Assembly: GCA_001642005.1 (NCBI GenBank)
Contig: LWCA01000549.1
Location: 1 to 23,769 of the forward strand
Source: Intoshia linei
Lineage: Eukaryota > Orthonectida > Rhopaluridae
DNA length: 23,769 nt
Direction: 5' to 3'
Below are positions 11,523 through 21,998 of this stretch, in pieces; position 1 is the stretch's first letter, and each line of letters begins with the position of its first letter. The position numbers and the translations under genes are program-made. The notes below the pieces were generated by a model, which made no database searches, had not been told where the DNA came from, and was given only the letters and a program-made list of their open reading frames with translations.

Positions 11523-12680
11523 TCGTATTTGTCAAAATTTAAATGAATTTTGCAATGTAATCAATTAAATACACCATTAACGTTGATAAATGATTCTTTT
11601 TAGACATGCACAATACAACTTATGAAAGTGGCGGTTTTACATTCGTAATTTTAAAAACATAAATCGTATTCAACGAAAAGAACACAGGAAACAAGCTCAA
11701 AGTCAGCTAATGCATCCTGTATATTAATCGATAGGCATTCGTACTACAATTAATTGTACAATAGGCTATAATATTTTAATAAACCTACATACTCTGTATA
11801 TTGTTACTATGTTTGCTTTTACAAAATTCATGGGACAAGTACAGTACTGAATTTTACAAAATCAATGTTATTCCAATATACTCGATTAAAACATAGTTAA
11901 TAAGTTTAATTTTACTGCAATTACGCATCGGTGTGAAATGGCACATTTTCGAATTTGATCAATAATTTTTATTCCTTTCGATTGCTACCAATTTTTTCAC
12001 ATTTACATGTCGTTAAATTGTTTCCTACAATGTGTAGGGGTTTCATTTAAAATTTTATATTGATTTTATGAGTAGAGTGCAATTAAAAAATATTGGTTAT
12101 TTCTATATATAAATATCATATTCGCTATTTAATCAATTTATCGAAATTATTCCAGTTATAATATTTTAATTATAAATAATTTTCTGGCTTTATCAAATAT
12201 TACCTTACTTAATTAAGATTACATATTTAGTAATCTACACGGTATTAAATTGTTCATCATCATATTATAATTTATATATAGGAATACACATTTTTCTTGT
12301 ATTATTTTATAAAGGTTTAATTTTAACCAGATTACTATATATCAGTTGCATGATCTCAGGCTTTATGAGATTTTCAGGTCATTGACATTCTGTCTTAAAA
12401 AAGTGTATTTAATGAATTCATACATATGAATTCCATGTAGATTTTTGTATCCGAGTGTTTGGATTACAAAAGAAACTTTTTCAGTGAAATACGAATCATT
12501 ATAATCATACAGTAATTAGCGGTTGCAAAATGTTCGTATTTAAAGTAAGTGGAAAATGTTTTTGAAAATTATTATAAATAATACATTCATATAATCGCTT
12601 TTTCTAATTTTTTTTAAAATAAAAATATAAAAAAGGAAATTTGTGGTTTTGATCATGAAAATTATCTTTTTTTAAGTTTC
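11523..12680. other. Intergenic DNA upstream of the membrane-protein gene
   Basis: AT-rich and apparently non-coding on both strands. It presumably contains the promoter of the minus-strand gene. An isolated ATG followed by five codons and a consensus donor (GTAAGT at 12546) occurs on the plus strand, but no exon follows it. Confidence 0.45.
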
Positions 12681-12930
12681 CATTGGTGATAACGCTTATG
12701 ATTTTAAAAACTATCCAAGAATTTGTTGTATAAAATTTTAGTACTTTTTTCGTTTACAAAAAATGATAATTTGTGTTTTTGGACAAATTTTTGTGAAAAT
12801 GATAATAATGATGAATGTAAAACTTTTTATATGAATGTGTATTTTTTATAATTCTAGGACGGGTTTGAATTTAAAAAAAAATATAATTGGGGTTTTTGAC
12901 CTAATAATATTCAATTTCTGACAATAAAAA
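12681..12930 (+). mobile_element. Diverged repeat copy F, internal fragment
   Basis: It shares with copy E the blocks GATAACGCTTATGATTTTAA and ATAAAATTTTAGTA. With copies A and D it shares AATTCTAGGAC and GGGGTTTTTGACC in the same order. No defined ends. Confidence 0.5.
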
Positions 12931-13125
12931 CTGTTATTTAAATAATAAAATTTTTAAAACTAGAATCATGTTACTTTCTTAAATAAACTGAAACAAATAA
13001 ATAACAGACATGTTTTTAACTATTTTATATAAATTAGGATTATTCTTGGTGGCTTTTAGTATTGGAGTTTTCAACCTTTTAAATCGAATTAAATATGAAA
13101 AAACAACTATTGTAAATACTAACTT

Positions 13126-13131
13126 TTTATT
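13126..13131 (-). terminator. Polyadenylation signal of the uS11 gene
   Basis: TTTATT on the plus strand, that is AATAAA on the coding strand, about 21 bp past the uS11 stop. Confidence 0.65.
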
Positions 13132-13152
13132 TACAAAAATTATACCATACAT

Positions 13153-13720
13153 TTATAGTCGACGACCTCTTCTGCCACCTTTACGTCTAGTACAATCAGA
13201 TGGGATGGGAGTTACGTCCTCTAATAAAAATAAAATTTAAATTTATATAGGTAAACCAATTCTTCCAATTCTCATTCCGCTTCTAGCGACAGCTCTCATA
13301 GCTGACTGTGCTCCGGGGCCGGGTGCTTTTGTTCTAAAAAATTACATTATTTAACTAATATAATTTAAATTAAGTATTACCTATTTCCACCACGTGCTCT
13401 TAATTTGATGTGGACTCCACTGATACCCAACTGTTGTGCTTTAGCACAAGCCTGTTGAGCAGCCAACATTGCCGCGTAAGGGGAAGACTCATCACGGTCA
13501 TTTTTAACCAACATTCCACCGGTTACACGAGAAATTGTTTCACTAAAAATTTAAGGTAACAATACTGATAAATAAGTGATATTTACCTTCCAGATAAATC
13601 TGTAATGTGGACAAAAGTATCATTGAATGATGCAAAAATGTACACTAGACCCATTTTTGTTGGTGCTTGCTTAACGTCTTCAGTACCGACAACGTCACTC
13701 TTTTTTGTTCGTTTAACCAT
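13153..13720 (-). CDS. RPS14: Cytosolic small-subunit ribosomal protein uS11 (RPS14)
   Basis: Component of the 40S platform. Exons (minus): 13720-13587, 13542-13381, 13333-13257, 13220-13153, with introns of 44, 47 and 36 bp; 146 residues. Highly conserved blocks are [62 protein letters not shown] and the basic end [12 protein letters not shown]. The N-terminus ([11 protein letters not shown]...) is a few residues shorter than in most animals. The residue before ETISR, normally Lys or Arg, is Ser, coded by the AG|T codon that spans intron 1. A CATATAG just before AAAAATG could be the acceptor of a 5' UTR intron, common in ribosomal protein genes. An unrelated plus-strand frame over the last exon is a shadow. 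Confidence 0.97.
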
Positions 13721-14366
13721 TTTTTCTATATGAAATTACACGCAAAATATTTTATCGTTCGGATTTAATATAAACCTATCGTTAGTGATTATATATTAGA
13801 GTTGACAGAAAATAAACTTAACTTTTCGCAGCATAATTAATTTATTTATAATGACTAACTAATAAAATTTGAAAATCTCTTGCTATATTTTTCATATTGC
13901 ATGTGAGATTGAAAATAATTATTGTCAAATATTTTCGGCTTTAATTTTAAATATTTTTTCATAAAAGAAGACGGATTTTAGTAATCTTTTAAGATTGGCA
14001 AGTCGACGAAAGTTTGACTTAGTTGTAAAAATACTTGCGAAATAAAATAGTGAAAATTTCTTAGTATCAATTGTTGTCAATCCAAATATCGATAATCTGG
14101 ACAGCCCATATAACTAAAATGAAAAGGAATAAGTATGTTAATAAACTTTAATTAATATTTATGTAAATTAGCAGTACAAGGGATACAAATAGTTTTTAAA
14201 TTGGAGCAAAAGGGAAGGAATTATTAACATTAACTGTAAATAATTTAAAAAAATTTTAGTGTTGAGCCCGCAAAACTTATTCTTTGACCCACTCGTAACG
14301 TGTTTGGACCATGTATAATTGATTGAGAAAACAGCAAAAGTTGGAATTTCAAAATGTATAATTATA
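13721..14366. other. Intergenic DNA between eL21 and uS11
   Basis: About 650 bp separating the 3' end of eL21 from the uS11 start, both read on the minus strand. It should contain the uS11 promoter. No further exon, RNA gene or clear repeat seen. Confidence 0.5.
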
Positions 14367-14372
14367 TTTATT
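14367..14372 (-). terminator. Polyadenylation signal of the eL21 gene
   Basis: AATAAA on the minus strand only a few bases past the eL21 stop. Unusually close, so a second signal further on may be used. Confidence 0.5.
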
Positions 14373-14376
14373 ATAT

Positions 14377-16967
14377 TTACACCAATAATTCGTACTTTAA
14401 TGGTCTCAAGAATAAGGGAGCTTCTTTAACTTTCACAAAATGTCCTGATCTAGGTCCTTCTGGCTAAAAAATAAATATTAACATTACTTAATAAATACCT
14501 CTCTTCGCAATACAACATATTCTGATAAACCTAGCTTTACGTCTCTTTTAATTTTATCATTTTTTACCATTCTTTCAAGAAAATCTTTTCGTGAATCAGA
14601 ATGTTTAATATGTTCAACTCGTAGATTAATCTTTTTTGGTATAATGCGGCCTCTTAAAATATAATAATATAGAATTTCAATAAAGTTAACATTAGAAGTT
14701 AAAAAAATAAATATACAAACTCCAAATAAATTCAAATGACAAAGTAAAATTAAATATCAATTAAAACTATTAAACTGTGTAAATATGCAGTAAATAAAAC
14801 TACGTGATTTATTTTTTTATATCAAATATAACGATCAATGGTACAAAACAGTTGTAGATACAATTTGAAAATTAAATCAAAGCTGGCAAAGTTCGGCTTC
14901 AATGTAAATTTAAAATAATTATCTAATTTTGAACATTTACGATACAAACATTTTTGCAAGCATTTAAAATTTTACTCGTGATAACCAAATCAAATGTGAT
15001 GCCAATTGCAATTATTTGAAAATTATTTTCGGGTGTTTTTTAATAAAAAATGTTATTCAACTCCTCCAATTGAAACAAAACCCAAATTTCCTACCATAAA
15101 TCATTAACAATTTTCAGTAAGTTTTTCAATGGAATGGATAATATAACTTGAACAAAACTTTAAAATTTAAACCATACGCAATTGAAATTTGTGTACTCAT
15201 GGAATGTTTCTTTTTTCATTATTACATTAACATTATTGTAAATATTATTTATTTCTAAATTTAATTATAAACGCGGATATTTTGCGGATAAAGTTGCATT
15301 TTTCACCCGAAAACACAGCTTTTGCTATCACTGGTACACTAGGTTTTTAATTAAAAAATCAAACCTTTAGAAATAAGTTACATTTCTCACTACCAAAAAC
15401 ACTTGTCATTTTCCAAATCTAACAATTAATTTTCTCAACATAAGAATTGCTACTTCAGTAATTACAGCATTTTTAGATTATTATATTTAGAAACATATTA
15501 CTAACAAATAATTTAAAATAAATTCAAGAAAATGATTATACCATTTGCATATATTTTTTATAAATATCGAGGAGGATTTGAGGAGAAGCCTATGGACAAT
15601 AGGTTATGTTCAAATCTGTAATTAATTAAATTTTACTTGCAAGGAGCGACCTTAATTATATTATTTATAATAAACTAGCTTGGCCGTTTTGTACTACATA
15701 CCAACAGACACCTAGCTCTGCCGATGGCGGACTAATCTAATTCAAGCAAAAAAATAAATGCAATAATAAAATCTTAATAAAGATAAGATAATAAAGATGC
15801 TACTCATTATTAATAATCATTTAAAGTCATTCCTAAACTCGAATTTCACATTATCTTTTAGTTTAAAAAAAAAATCAGGGTTTTTGACAGGTAATATGTA
15901 CATTTGGGAGTTTAAAATTTATCTTACTTTGACCCAAAAAAAAAACGGCAATACAAATGTGGACTTTATAAAATTCTAAGACTCTTAGTTATTGAAATAA
16001 ACGATAACACACAAAGACAGACAAACAAAGCATTTTATATAACTAAGGATATGAAGTCAGTACGGCTTGCCAGCATTAAAAGTTCTCAAAATCTGATATT
16101 ACCCAATCAGTCGCCCAAAAAATTTCAAAAATCAACAAACGCCAATAAAAAATTATTAAAATAAAAAGTTATGGGTGAATAAAATATTTTAATGATAAAA
16201 ATTGCAAAACATTGATTTGAGAGGAACTATACAATCTAAACCACCTCTCGCTGGTTCCTCCAGTTTATAACCTTCGAAAAATGGAATCTTTCATAAATTT
16301 GTAAAATACATTTAAAAAATAAATAAATGTACATTATTTTATATATCAAATATAACGATCAACGGTTATCAACAGTTGTAGATACAATTTGAAAGGTTTA
16401 AATTTTATAGTTTAACATGGTCTGTTATAAAAACCAATTGAAATAGGGTTTTAAATAATTTTAAATATTATCCAACAATTCGCTTTAGGTTTGCTAAATT
16501 ACGTTTCCATTAACGATTCATTTTCCAAAAAATATTTTAAAATCGTGCTTTACAATTTAAATTAATACACGTGAATTCCAGTTCCCGGTCACTTGATCTT
16601 TTTGAAAACGTTAAATAATTTAATGTAATACTCATTATTATTTCTTTTAACGCTTCCGTTTAAATATACATAAAAAATTTACCTTACTCTTTTGTTCACT
16701 ACTACACCAATACCTCGACGGGTTACATTGTACACTCGTCCAGTTTTTCCATGATAAGACTTGTGAGGCATTCCTTTTTGTACTGCTCCATTTCCCTAAT
16801 TTAGAATTAAATAAATTTCAATTTTACATTTATAATACCTTTATATTGACAATATCCCCACGTTTATAAACTGCACTGGAAGAAGTCATGTTTATAGTTC
16901 CATGTTTTCTGAATGCTCGACGGAACATGTGACGCGTTCCACGTCTATATCCATTTGTATTTGTCAT
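14377..16967 (-). CDS. RPL21: Cytosolic large-subunit ribosomal protein eL21 (RPL21)
   Basis: 60S ribosomal protein. Exons (minus): 16967-16839, 16795-16683, 14652-14499, 14463-14377; 160 residues, the usual length. Diagnostic blocks: [10 protein letters not shown] and FRKHGTI at the N-terminus, [51 protein letters not shown] and IKHSDSR. Introns 1 and 3 are 43 and 35 bp, while intron 2 is 2,030 bp and contains a transposon remnant and a duplicated 52-bp block. The C-terminal third is diverged: the usual RQPAPPR motif is REPEGPR, and the end reads PLKYELLV instead of an IPYE-type terminus. Confidence 0.97.
14819..14870. repeat. 52-bp block, copy 1, in eL21 intron 2
   Basis: It matches 16343-16394 in the same orientation at 47 of 52 positions, including a first 20 bp (ATATCAAATATAACGATCAA) and a last 21 bp without mismatch. 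The flanks diverge quickly. Confidence 0.8.
15675..16050 (+). mobile_element. Repeat family copy B, internally deleted, in eL21 intron 2
   Basis: It has both ends of the family: CTAGCTTGGCCG with TGTACTACATAC at the left, and GACAAACAAAGCATTTTATA then ACTAAGGAT at the right. The 3' unit (GTGGACTTTATAAAATTCTA, TTATTGAAATAAACG) is nearly identical to copies A and D. Most of the central tandem units are missing, leaving 376 bp against about 860 bp in copy A. It lies antisense to eL21. Confidence 0.75.
16343..16394. repeat. 52-bp block, copy 2, in eL21 intron 2
   Basis: Second copy of the block at 14819-14870, 47 of 52 identical and in direct orientation. Copy B of the transposon lies between the two. 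Confidence 0.8.
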
Positions 16968-17526
16968 TTGGTTTTTATTTTATTTGTGAGTTAAAAAAAC
17001 TGCAATGTGATAGAGCGATAATGTATTTATCTAAATATAATTATGGAAAATGAATATAAATTTATTTTGTTTTTAAAAAATTGTTATTCACAAATTGTTA
17101 AATTGTACAGGTCGATTCATTTTATACATAACAAATTGATTAAACAATCATTTGTAACATTATCTACGTGTAAACTAAAAAATATACTTAAAAAATTACA
17201 AATTTTGTTAATATATCTTCATATTTTCATATATCTTAAAACTATAATTTTACAATTTGTTAAATTATATTGCGTTCCACACTGTCATAACACCTCAACT
17301 GTGTACTTTTTATGTGTTTACTTTATTTTATGTAATTTAATTTTAAAAAAACTCTTTTCAATGAAAAAATAATTGATTCTTGAAAATGTTAATAGACAAC
17401 CTTAATTATTGAAATTTCTCTTCAAAAGTTTACATTAAAACTTTATTAATATAATGTGCCTTACAAAAAGATGAAAATGAATGTGATATCACTAGAAACA
17501 TGATTCAAAAGTAAATATATTGTAAA
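16968..17526. other. Divergent intergenic region with a 109-codon open frame
   Basis: It lies between the eL21 start (minus) and the NAA80-like start (plus), so it should carry both promoters. Positions 17043-17372 are open on the plus strand for 109 codons, predicted rich in Ile, Leu, Lys and Tyr and without a recognisable domain. Part of it (17169-17219) recurs at 21948-21998, so it is more likely repeat-derived than a gene. Confidence 0.45.
17169..17219 (+). repeat. Dispersed repeat pair, copy 1
   Basis: 51 bp matching 21948-21998 at about 40 positions, starting with 13 identical bases (TGTAAACTAAAAA). Conceptual translations also agree (CKLKNILKKL against CKLKTMLRKF). The second copy is broken by stop codons. 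Confidence 0.5.
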
Positions 17527-18672
17527 ATGAAGATTTTGGCTCTCCATGAAAATTGGGAATATGTATATCAAACTGCTTGTTTCTTGTCTAGTGAATGGAA
17601 TATAAATTTTGATAAACGGTTTTACTTTAAATTTAAAAAAATGCAATGGTTTTTGTAGAATTGAAAAATTACACCTATCAAACAATAAATCACCATACAA
17701 TTGTATTATAATTAACGAACAAGAAATTTATGAAAATGCTCATACTGACGATTATGGAAATGACATTAAATGTACATATAAAATTGTGGCTCATGGCAGA
17801 TACTGTTTACTGGATACTTTCAAAACTAGCTGCATTATTGAATCAAGTTATTTTTGTGTATAAATGAACTACATGTAGCTTGATGTTTTGTACTTCGTAC
17901 AAACAGCACCTAACTTTACATGGGCACACTTTTTTAATTCTACCAAAACTATGAAATCTTACATAAAAATGCTACTTTTCACTACATTGTATTACCAATC
18001 CTTTTAAGAAATGGTTTCCAATTGTGTGAAGACAATATTTTAATATTAAATTCTATAAGCATTAATTATACCAAATTTTTTGTTATAGTAAAATGTGAAT
18101 CAAACATATTATACTATTTTCCAAAAAATTGTAAATAGTATATTGCTTTCTTGACCATAAATGTTTAACTTTGTGATTGGGAAAAGCTGTATTAAATGTG
18201 ATATAATTTTAAATTTTGAGATTCGTTTTTTCAATTTTACAAAAAATAATGGGTATTTTTGAGTTTTGATTATAAAGATTTAACATGTTGAAATTGTTAT
18301 TTATAATGTACAATGTACATGATTTTATAATTTATCAAAATGTAGACTCAAAAAAATTAGAGGTCCGTTTGATTTTTAAAAAGGATATTTGGCGTAAAGA
18401 GATATAAGTTAGGATTTAATGTAAATTACCACTTTTTAAAAAAAAATAAAAATGTAGAGTATCTTTATGGGACTGTACTGTCATATTTTTCAAAAAAATA
18501 AAAATTCTAATATCGAATAATTTAATGACGGGTACAGCAATACATTGTTGTGTAATGTTGTGAATATAATTTTTGTGATATACAAAAAAAATTTAGTACT
18601 GGTTAAAAAATCCTACCGAAACCAAGGACTTGGTCGTCAAATTATGAAATCTTTAATTGAAATTATTAGATG
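17527..18672 (+). CDS. NAA80: NAA80/NAT6-like GNAT N-acetyltransferase, first three exons; 3' end not secured
   Basis: NAA80 acetylates the processed N-terminus of actin in the animal cytosol. Exons: 17527-17618, 17659-17846, 18597-18672, with phases agreeing. The N-terminal part LHENWEYVYQTACFLSSEW follows the human NAA80 pattern LH..xE...AC.L...W. After an insertion of about 20 residues, IVAHGRY...CIIESILV keeps the exact length of the human VVGHAR...VETVVV stretch. Then comes RNQGLGRQIM, the RxxGxG acetyl-CoA loop of GNAT motif A. The ATG follows an in-frame stop at 17512. The donor at 17847 (GTTATT) is weak but is the only one giving family spacing. About 118 residues are visible, and motif B and the C-terminus are missing. 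A degenerate match occurs at 22096, out of frame. The gene may be incomplete here, or a pseudogene. Confidence 0.7.
17875..18480 (+). mobile_element. Repeat family copy C, 5' end, in the NAA80-like intron 2
   Basis: The first 90-100 bp (TAGCTTGATGTTTTGTACTT, CGTACAAACAGCACCTAACT, GGGCACAC) match the 5' ends of copies A and B. The rest up to about 18480 is only loosely similar (GAGGTCCGTTTGATTTTTAA), and no 3' end is present. The right boundary is a guess. It begins about 28 bp past the splice donor of exon 2. Confidence 0.6.
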
Positions 18673-19524
18673 GTAATTATAAATTAAATAAAACAAGGTT
18701 TGAGTCATTTTTTTGTGTGAATTTATAAGTACTTTGAGAAACATGGCTGAAACTATAATAAATATTCAATTTATTATTATTATTTACTGTTAATAATTAT
18801 GAGAAATTATGATATTTAGAAATATGAACGGAATATTTGTGTACAGTGTACACTAGGGTGTCCACTTTTTTTTATTAAAAAACCCCATTTTGCACCTGGA
18901 TACCTTTTTTGATTTTAATTATTCATCAAAAAATGAAATGGGTTAATATTTACACCCTCAAATGTAAAATACAACTATATTTTATGTATAATCACTGATT
19001 ATTAATCAACTTTAATCATGTCGGTAATTCCTTTGTTTCTAGTAAATTCATTTCTAGCTCATTTATTTTGGTTTTTAATAAAGTTTGAATCTAATTTAAA
19101 TCTATAAATTAAATCTAACTTAAAAATCCTACTATTCACTATTATCAATGATTTAAAGGAGTGGTTACCAAACTTGTTTCAGGTGGAACCGTCATATCAC
19201 ATTACTTTTTACTTTAAAGTGAATTATTCCCTCTTAATTTTTTTGTTAACATTTGCGTAAAGAATTTTAAAAACAATTGTTATTCCATTTTTTTAATTTA
19301 TTAGACGAATGTGTGTATAATATTAAAAATAAAGTAGAAACAGTCAAATCCTAAAAATTTTCATAGGCAGCATAAATTCCAGGAAAATTAAAATTATAAA
19401 AACCTAATTTGTCATTTTCAATGTGATAATATATATCCAGTATCAATTTAATAAATACAATATTGCAAAGGATTGTAATAAATATAAAAATAATAACAAA
19501 GTTTTATTAGGCTTGTATTTATAG
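18673..19524. other. Non-coding stretch after the last secure exon
   Basis: AT-rich. I searched the plus strand for the missing NAA80 C-terminal motif and did not find it here. A hAT-like end lies at 19160-19190. Confidence 0.45.
19160..19190 (+). mobile_element. Fragment of a hAT-type transposon end
   Basis: AGTGGTTACCAAACTTGTTT followed by CAGGTGGAACC resembles hAT termini of the CAGTGGTTCCCAAACT type. No partner end or target duplication was found nearby. Confidence 0.45.
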
Positions 19525-19796
19525 CGTCAGTATTTGAATCTGTAAACTGTCAGTATTTTAGGTTTTTTTATGTTAGTATTTTTTTACGGACAATTTAATT
19601 GTTATACTGACAAAATAGTATTTTATAAAATGTGTTTATTTATATATACTTTCTTATTAAAATAATAATTTTTTATAGCATACTGACAAATATGTAATTG
19701 AATACTAACAAAGTACATTTTATTACTGACATTTTAATATTTATACTGACAATTTTTTATTAAAATACTGACAGTTTCGGTAATTAAATACTGACA
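19525..19796. repeat. Palindromic array of ten TACTGACA-type motifs
   Basis: Reverse-oriented motifs (TGTCAGTA or one mismatch) at 19525, 19548 and 19571; forward motifs (TACTGACA or one mismatch) at 19605, 19681, 19703, 19724, 19744, 19766 and 19789. The left block and the reverse complement of the right block share GTCAGTATTT, then AAACTGTCAGTATTTTA at the same spacing. The ends are therefore roughly 55-bp inverted repeats made of about 21-23-bp units. Likely a small non-autonomous element with iterated subterminal repeats; the family is not recognised. Confidence 0.7.
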
Positions 19797-19860
19797 AATA
19801 AAATAGTTTTCGTTTTATTACTTTTAGTAATTCGTTGTTGTAGTTTAAATTTTAAACAAA

Positions 19861-20440
19861 TTGAAAATGAAAATTTGAGATTGAAAAATTGCGAAGGAAT
19901 GAATTATTTAGATTTTCACTGATATTTCATTATTGGAAAGGTGTAAACGTTCAATGCACATTTTTAATTTTTTAAAAATATTGGTTGACAATATATTAAA
20001 AATTAGATTTCACCGGGAATGCCTAGATTTCTGGGGTTGAAATTTTGTATTTATATCAACTGGAATAAGCTCTATCAGAATAATTTTTTTTTAAATTTTC
20101 GGACCATTAATTATTTTACATTCTTTGTTTTAATAAAATATTTTGAAAAAAAAATGTATGAATACTAAAATGCTTTTTTGACTGTGAAGGCGTCACTTAT
20201 TCAGATTGAAATTTTTTGTGTGTGTTAACAGGATACAACTGTACACCTGTAGAATTTTTTTAAATTCTAAGACTGTTTTTATTAAAAAAAAAGGTCATTT
20301 GTGGTTTTGACCCGTAAATGTGAGTTTTAGAGGTTGAAATTTATCTTACTAACACCCCGGAAAAAACTTTAATAGAAATGTGGACTTTATAAAATTCTAA
20401 GACTAGTAGTTATTGAAATAAACGAAAACACGAACGTGAA
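19861..20440 (+). mobile_element. Repeat family copy D, 5'-truncated
   Basis: Opposite orientation to copy A, to which it aligns along its length. Shared blocks include AGATTGAAAAATTGC, ATATCAACTGGAATAAGCTC, ATACAACTGTAC and GTGGACTTTATAAAATTCTA. The first about 70 bp of the element are missing, and the far 3' tail diverges after AATAAACGAAAACACG. Confidence 0.75.
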
Positions 20441-20508
20441 AACAGCATGAGTACGTGCGATGAATCCTCACAGAGTTAAACCAATAATTGTGTGTTAAAT
20501 TTAAAATT

Positions 20509-20709
20509 TCACGACAAGAGCCTTAGAGATGTTGTTAGGATATATGACACTGCGCCTCGTAATTTTTTTTGGTACTTATTTTTTATTTTCGGGTGGCCTC
20601 GGACTTGATATATCGGTTCTGCATGCTCATCGTTATGTTGAGGTAAACTAAATTTTTCAATTTTAGCAAAGGATGTAGCGATGTTTATATAGCCACATAT
20701 GACCAACAA
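20509..20709 (-). other. GC-richer island with a 66-codon open frame
   Basis: About 20510-20700 is clearly less AT-rich than its surroundings and open on the minus strand for 66 codons (contains EHAEPIYQVRGHPKIKNK). I recognise no domain. It directly follows repeat copy D. It could be a transposon coding remnant, an isolated exon, or chance in a GC-richer patch. Confidence 0.35.
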
Positions 20710-21209
20710 AATTTTTACAAAAAGATTAATTTTATCGAATGCGAATCATTTAAAACCATAAATTATATAATAAAAAACAAGGTATATTTATAATATATTT
20801 ACCGTAGATGACAATGACATGATCTTAAGTGACAATTTTTCTGAAAAGTGTAACTAAATTGATGGTAATAATTGGGTCTATAAATTAAAAAAATGGGAAT
20901 AATTTTAATTATACATTAATAGTACATTAGTATTTAATAATAATTTTTATAGGTTTTCTTTATATCAGTCATTTACAACGAGGTTTATGTGGAACCCCGA
21001 GATTAAAAAAATAAATAGTAAAGTACTTTTTGGATCGTGAACGAGCTAATTTAACATGTTAAATTTTGTTTTGTATATTGTGAAAAAACCTGTTTTAGCT
21101 ATTATTTTTTCATTTTTAAAAATAATAGGTAATTTGGAATTTTGACCTGAAGATGAAATTTCTTAAATCCAATAACTCAGTAAAAGGAAAACTAGGTACT
21201 AATGAAATA

Positions 21210-21285
21210 ACTCAGTACTCAGTAAAGCTGAGTACTTTTTACAAAAGTTGAACACACTAGTATCTAGCTTTGTTAAGGGCGGACA
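21210..21285 (+). mobile_element. Repeat family copy G, 5' end fragment
   Basis: GTACTTTTTACAAAAG, then ATCTAGCTTTGTTAAGGGCG, then GAC parallels the family 5' end (GTACTACATACCAACAG, then CCTAGCTCTGCCGATGGCGG, then AC in copy B). It includes a perfect 9-bp hairpin arm pair just upstream. Confidence 0.45.
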
Positions 21286-21499
21286 ATTCAACTTTTGAAT
21301 TCAACAAAATTTTAATTTAATAAAATATCCTTTACTTACATAAATAAAGAATTCCTGTGCATTAGCGTTTAATTTAAAAATTTAATTTACTAGAATTAAA
21401 ATAAACTCAATTTCTAATACAGTTCTTCGACAGTGATGTTTTATCCCAAATTTTATTTTTAGTTTTTTTTTTTAAATTTGGTAAAACCAAAATTACTTT

Positions 21500-21660
21500 T
21501 TTTTTTTTAAAAAACATAAATTTTGTAGTTTTTACAATGTGTCTTTTAAATGAATCTCAACCTCAGAAACTTGTAATTACATTGATGGAATACCCAGTAT
21601 GTAAATAAGGATATTTATATTTTTCCAATCAATACCAATATACATGTTAATTCATTTTTA
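21500..21660 (-). mobile_element. Repeat family fragment H
   Basis: CTCAACCTCAGAAACTTG, AATACCCAGTATGTAAATAA and CCAATCAATACCAATAT follow the same order as TTCAACCCCAGAAATCTACG, ATACCCGGTAGAAAATAAT and ATCAACCAATATTGTT in copy A (4575-4645). Confidence 0.45.
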
Positions 21661-21947
21661 ATTACTACTGAATAGTGCAGCTTTTTTCAACCTATGCGCC
21701 CAGTAAAATCGTTTTTTATAAAAATTCAAGTTGATTTTGTGTAATGACATAATAAAATATGAAGGGTCAACGTTAAAAAGTTGATCTATAAGATTTTTAT
21801 TAAAAAATAGATACTTTTAAAATATTTTCTATTTCTATTTCGTCGACTGTATTAATTACCGAAATTTCAAAGTTTACCTATAAAATTTCTTTCAAATGTG
21901 ATAAAAACATGATTTGCATTTATTAAAATTTTTGGTACACTGGTTCA

Positions 21948-21998
21948 TGTAAACTAAAAACGATGCTCAGAAAATTTACAATTATTTTAATTCATCTT
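21948..21998 (+). repeat. Dispersed repeat pair, copy 2
   Basis: Partner of 17169-17219, about 40 of 51 identical. In the frame that matches, stop codons flank it closely. Confidence 0.5.

Noticed and set aside
12531-12551. ATG plus five codons followed by GTAAGT, like a short first exon
   Set aside because: No downstream plus-strand exon could be found; likely chance.
13010-13240. Plus-strand frame of 76 codons beginning with a hydrophobic stretch
   Set aside because: Its second half is the exact antisense of the conserved uS11 C-terminus and its first half has no support, so it is a shadow.
17461-17700. Minus-strand frame of 79 codons
   Set aside because: It overlaps the NAA80-like exons on the opposite strand and shows no conserved motif.
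17701-17863. Possible CUB domain (CTYKIVAHGRYCLL...)
   Set aside because: The resemblance is superficial. Adding the preceding and following exons gives a better and longer match to NAA80 with exact spacing.
17875-20440. Copies C and D as two halves of one element split by a later insertion
   Set aside because: NAA80-like exon 3 lies between them in the correct order, and their homology to copy A appears to overlap slightly, so two independent insertions fit better.
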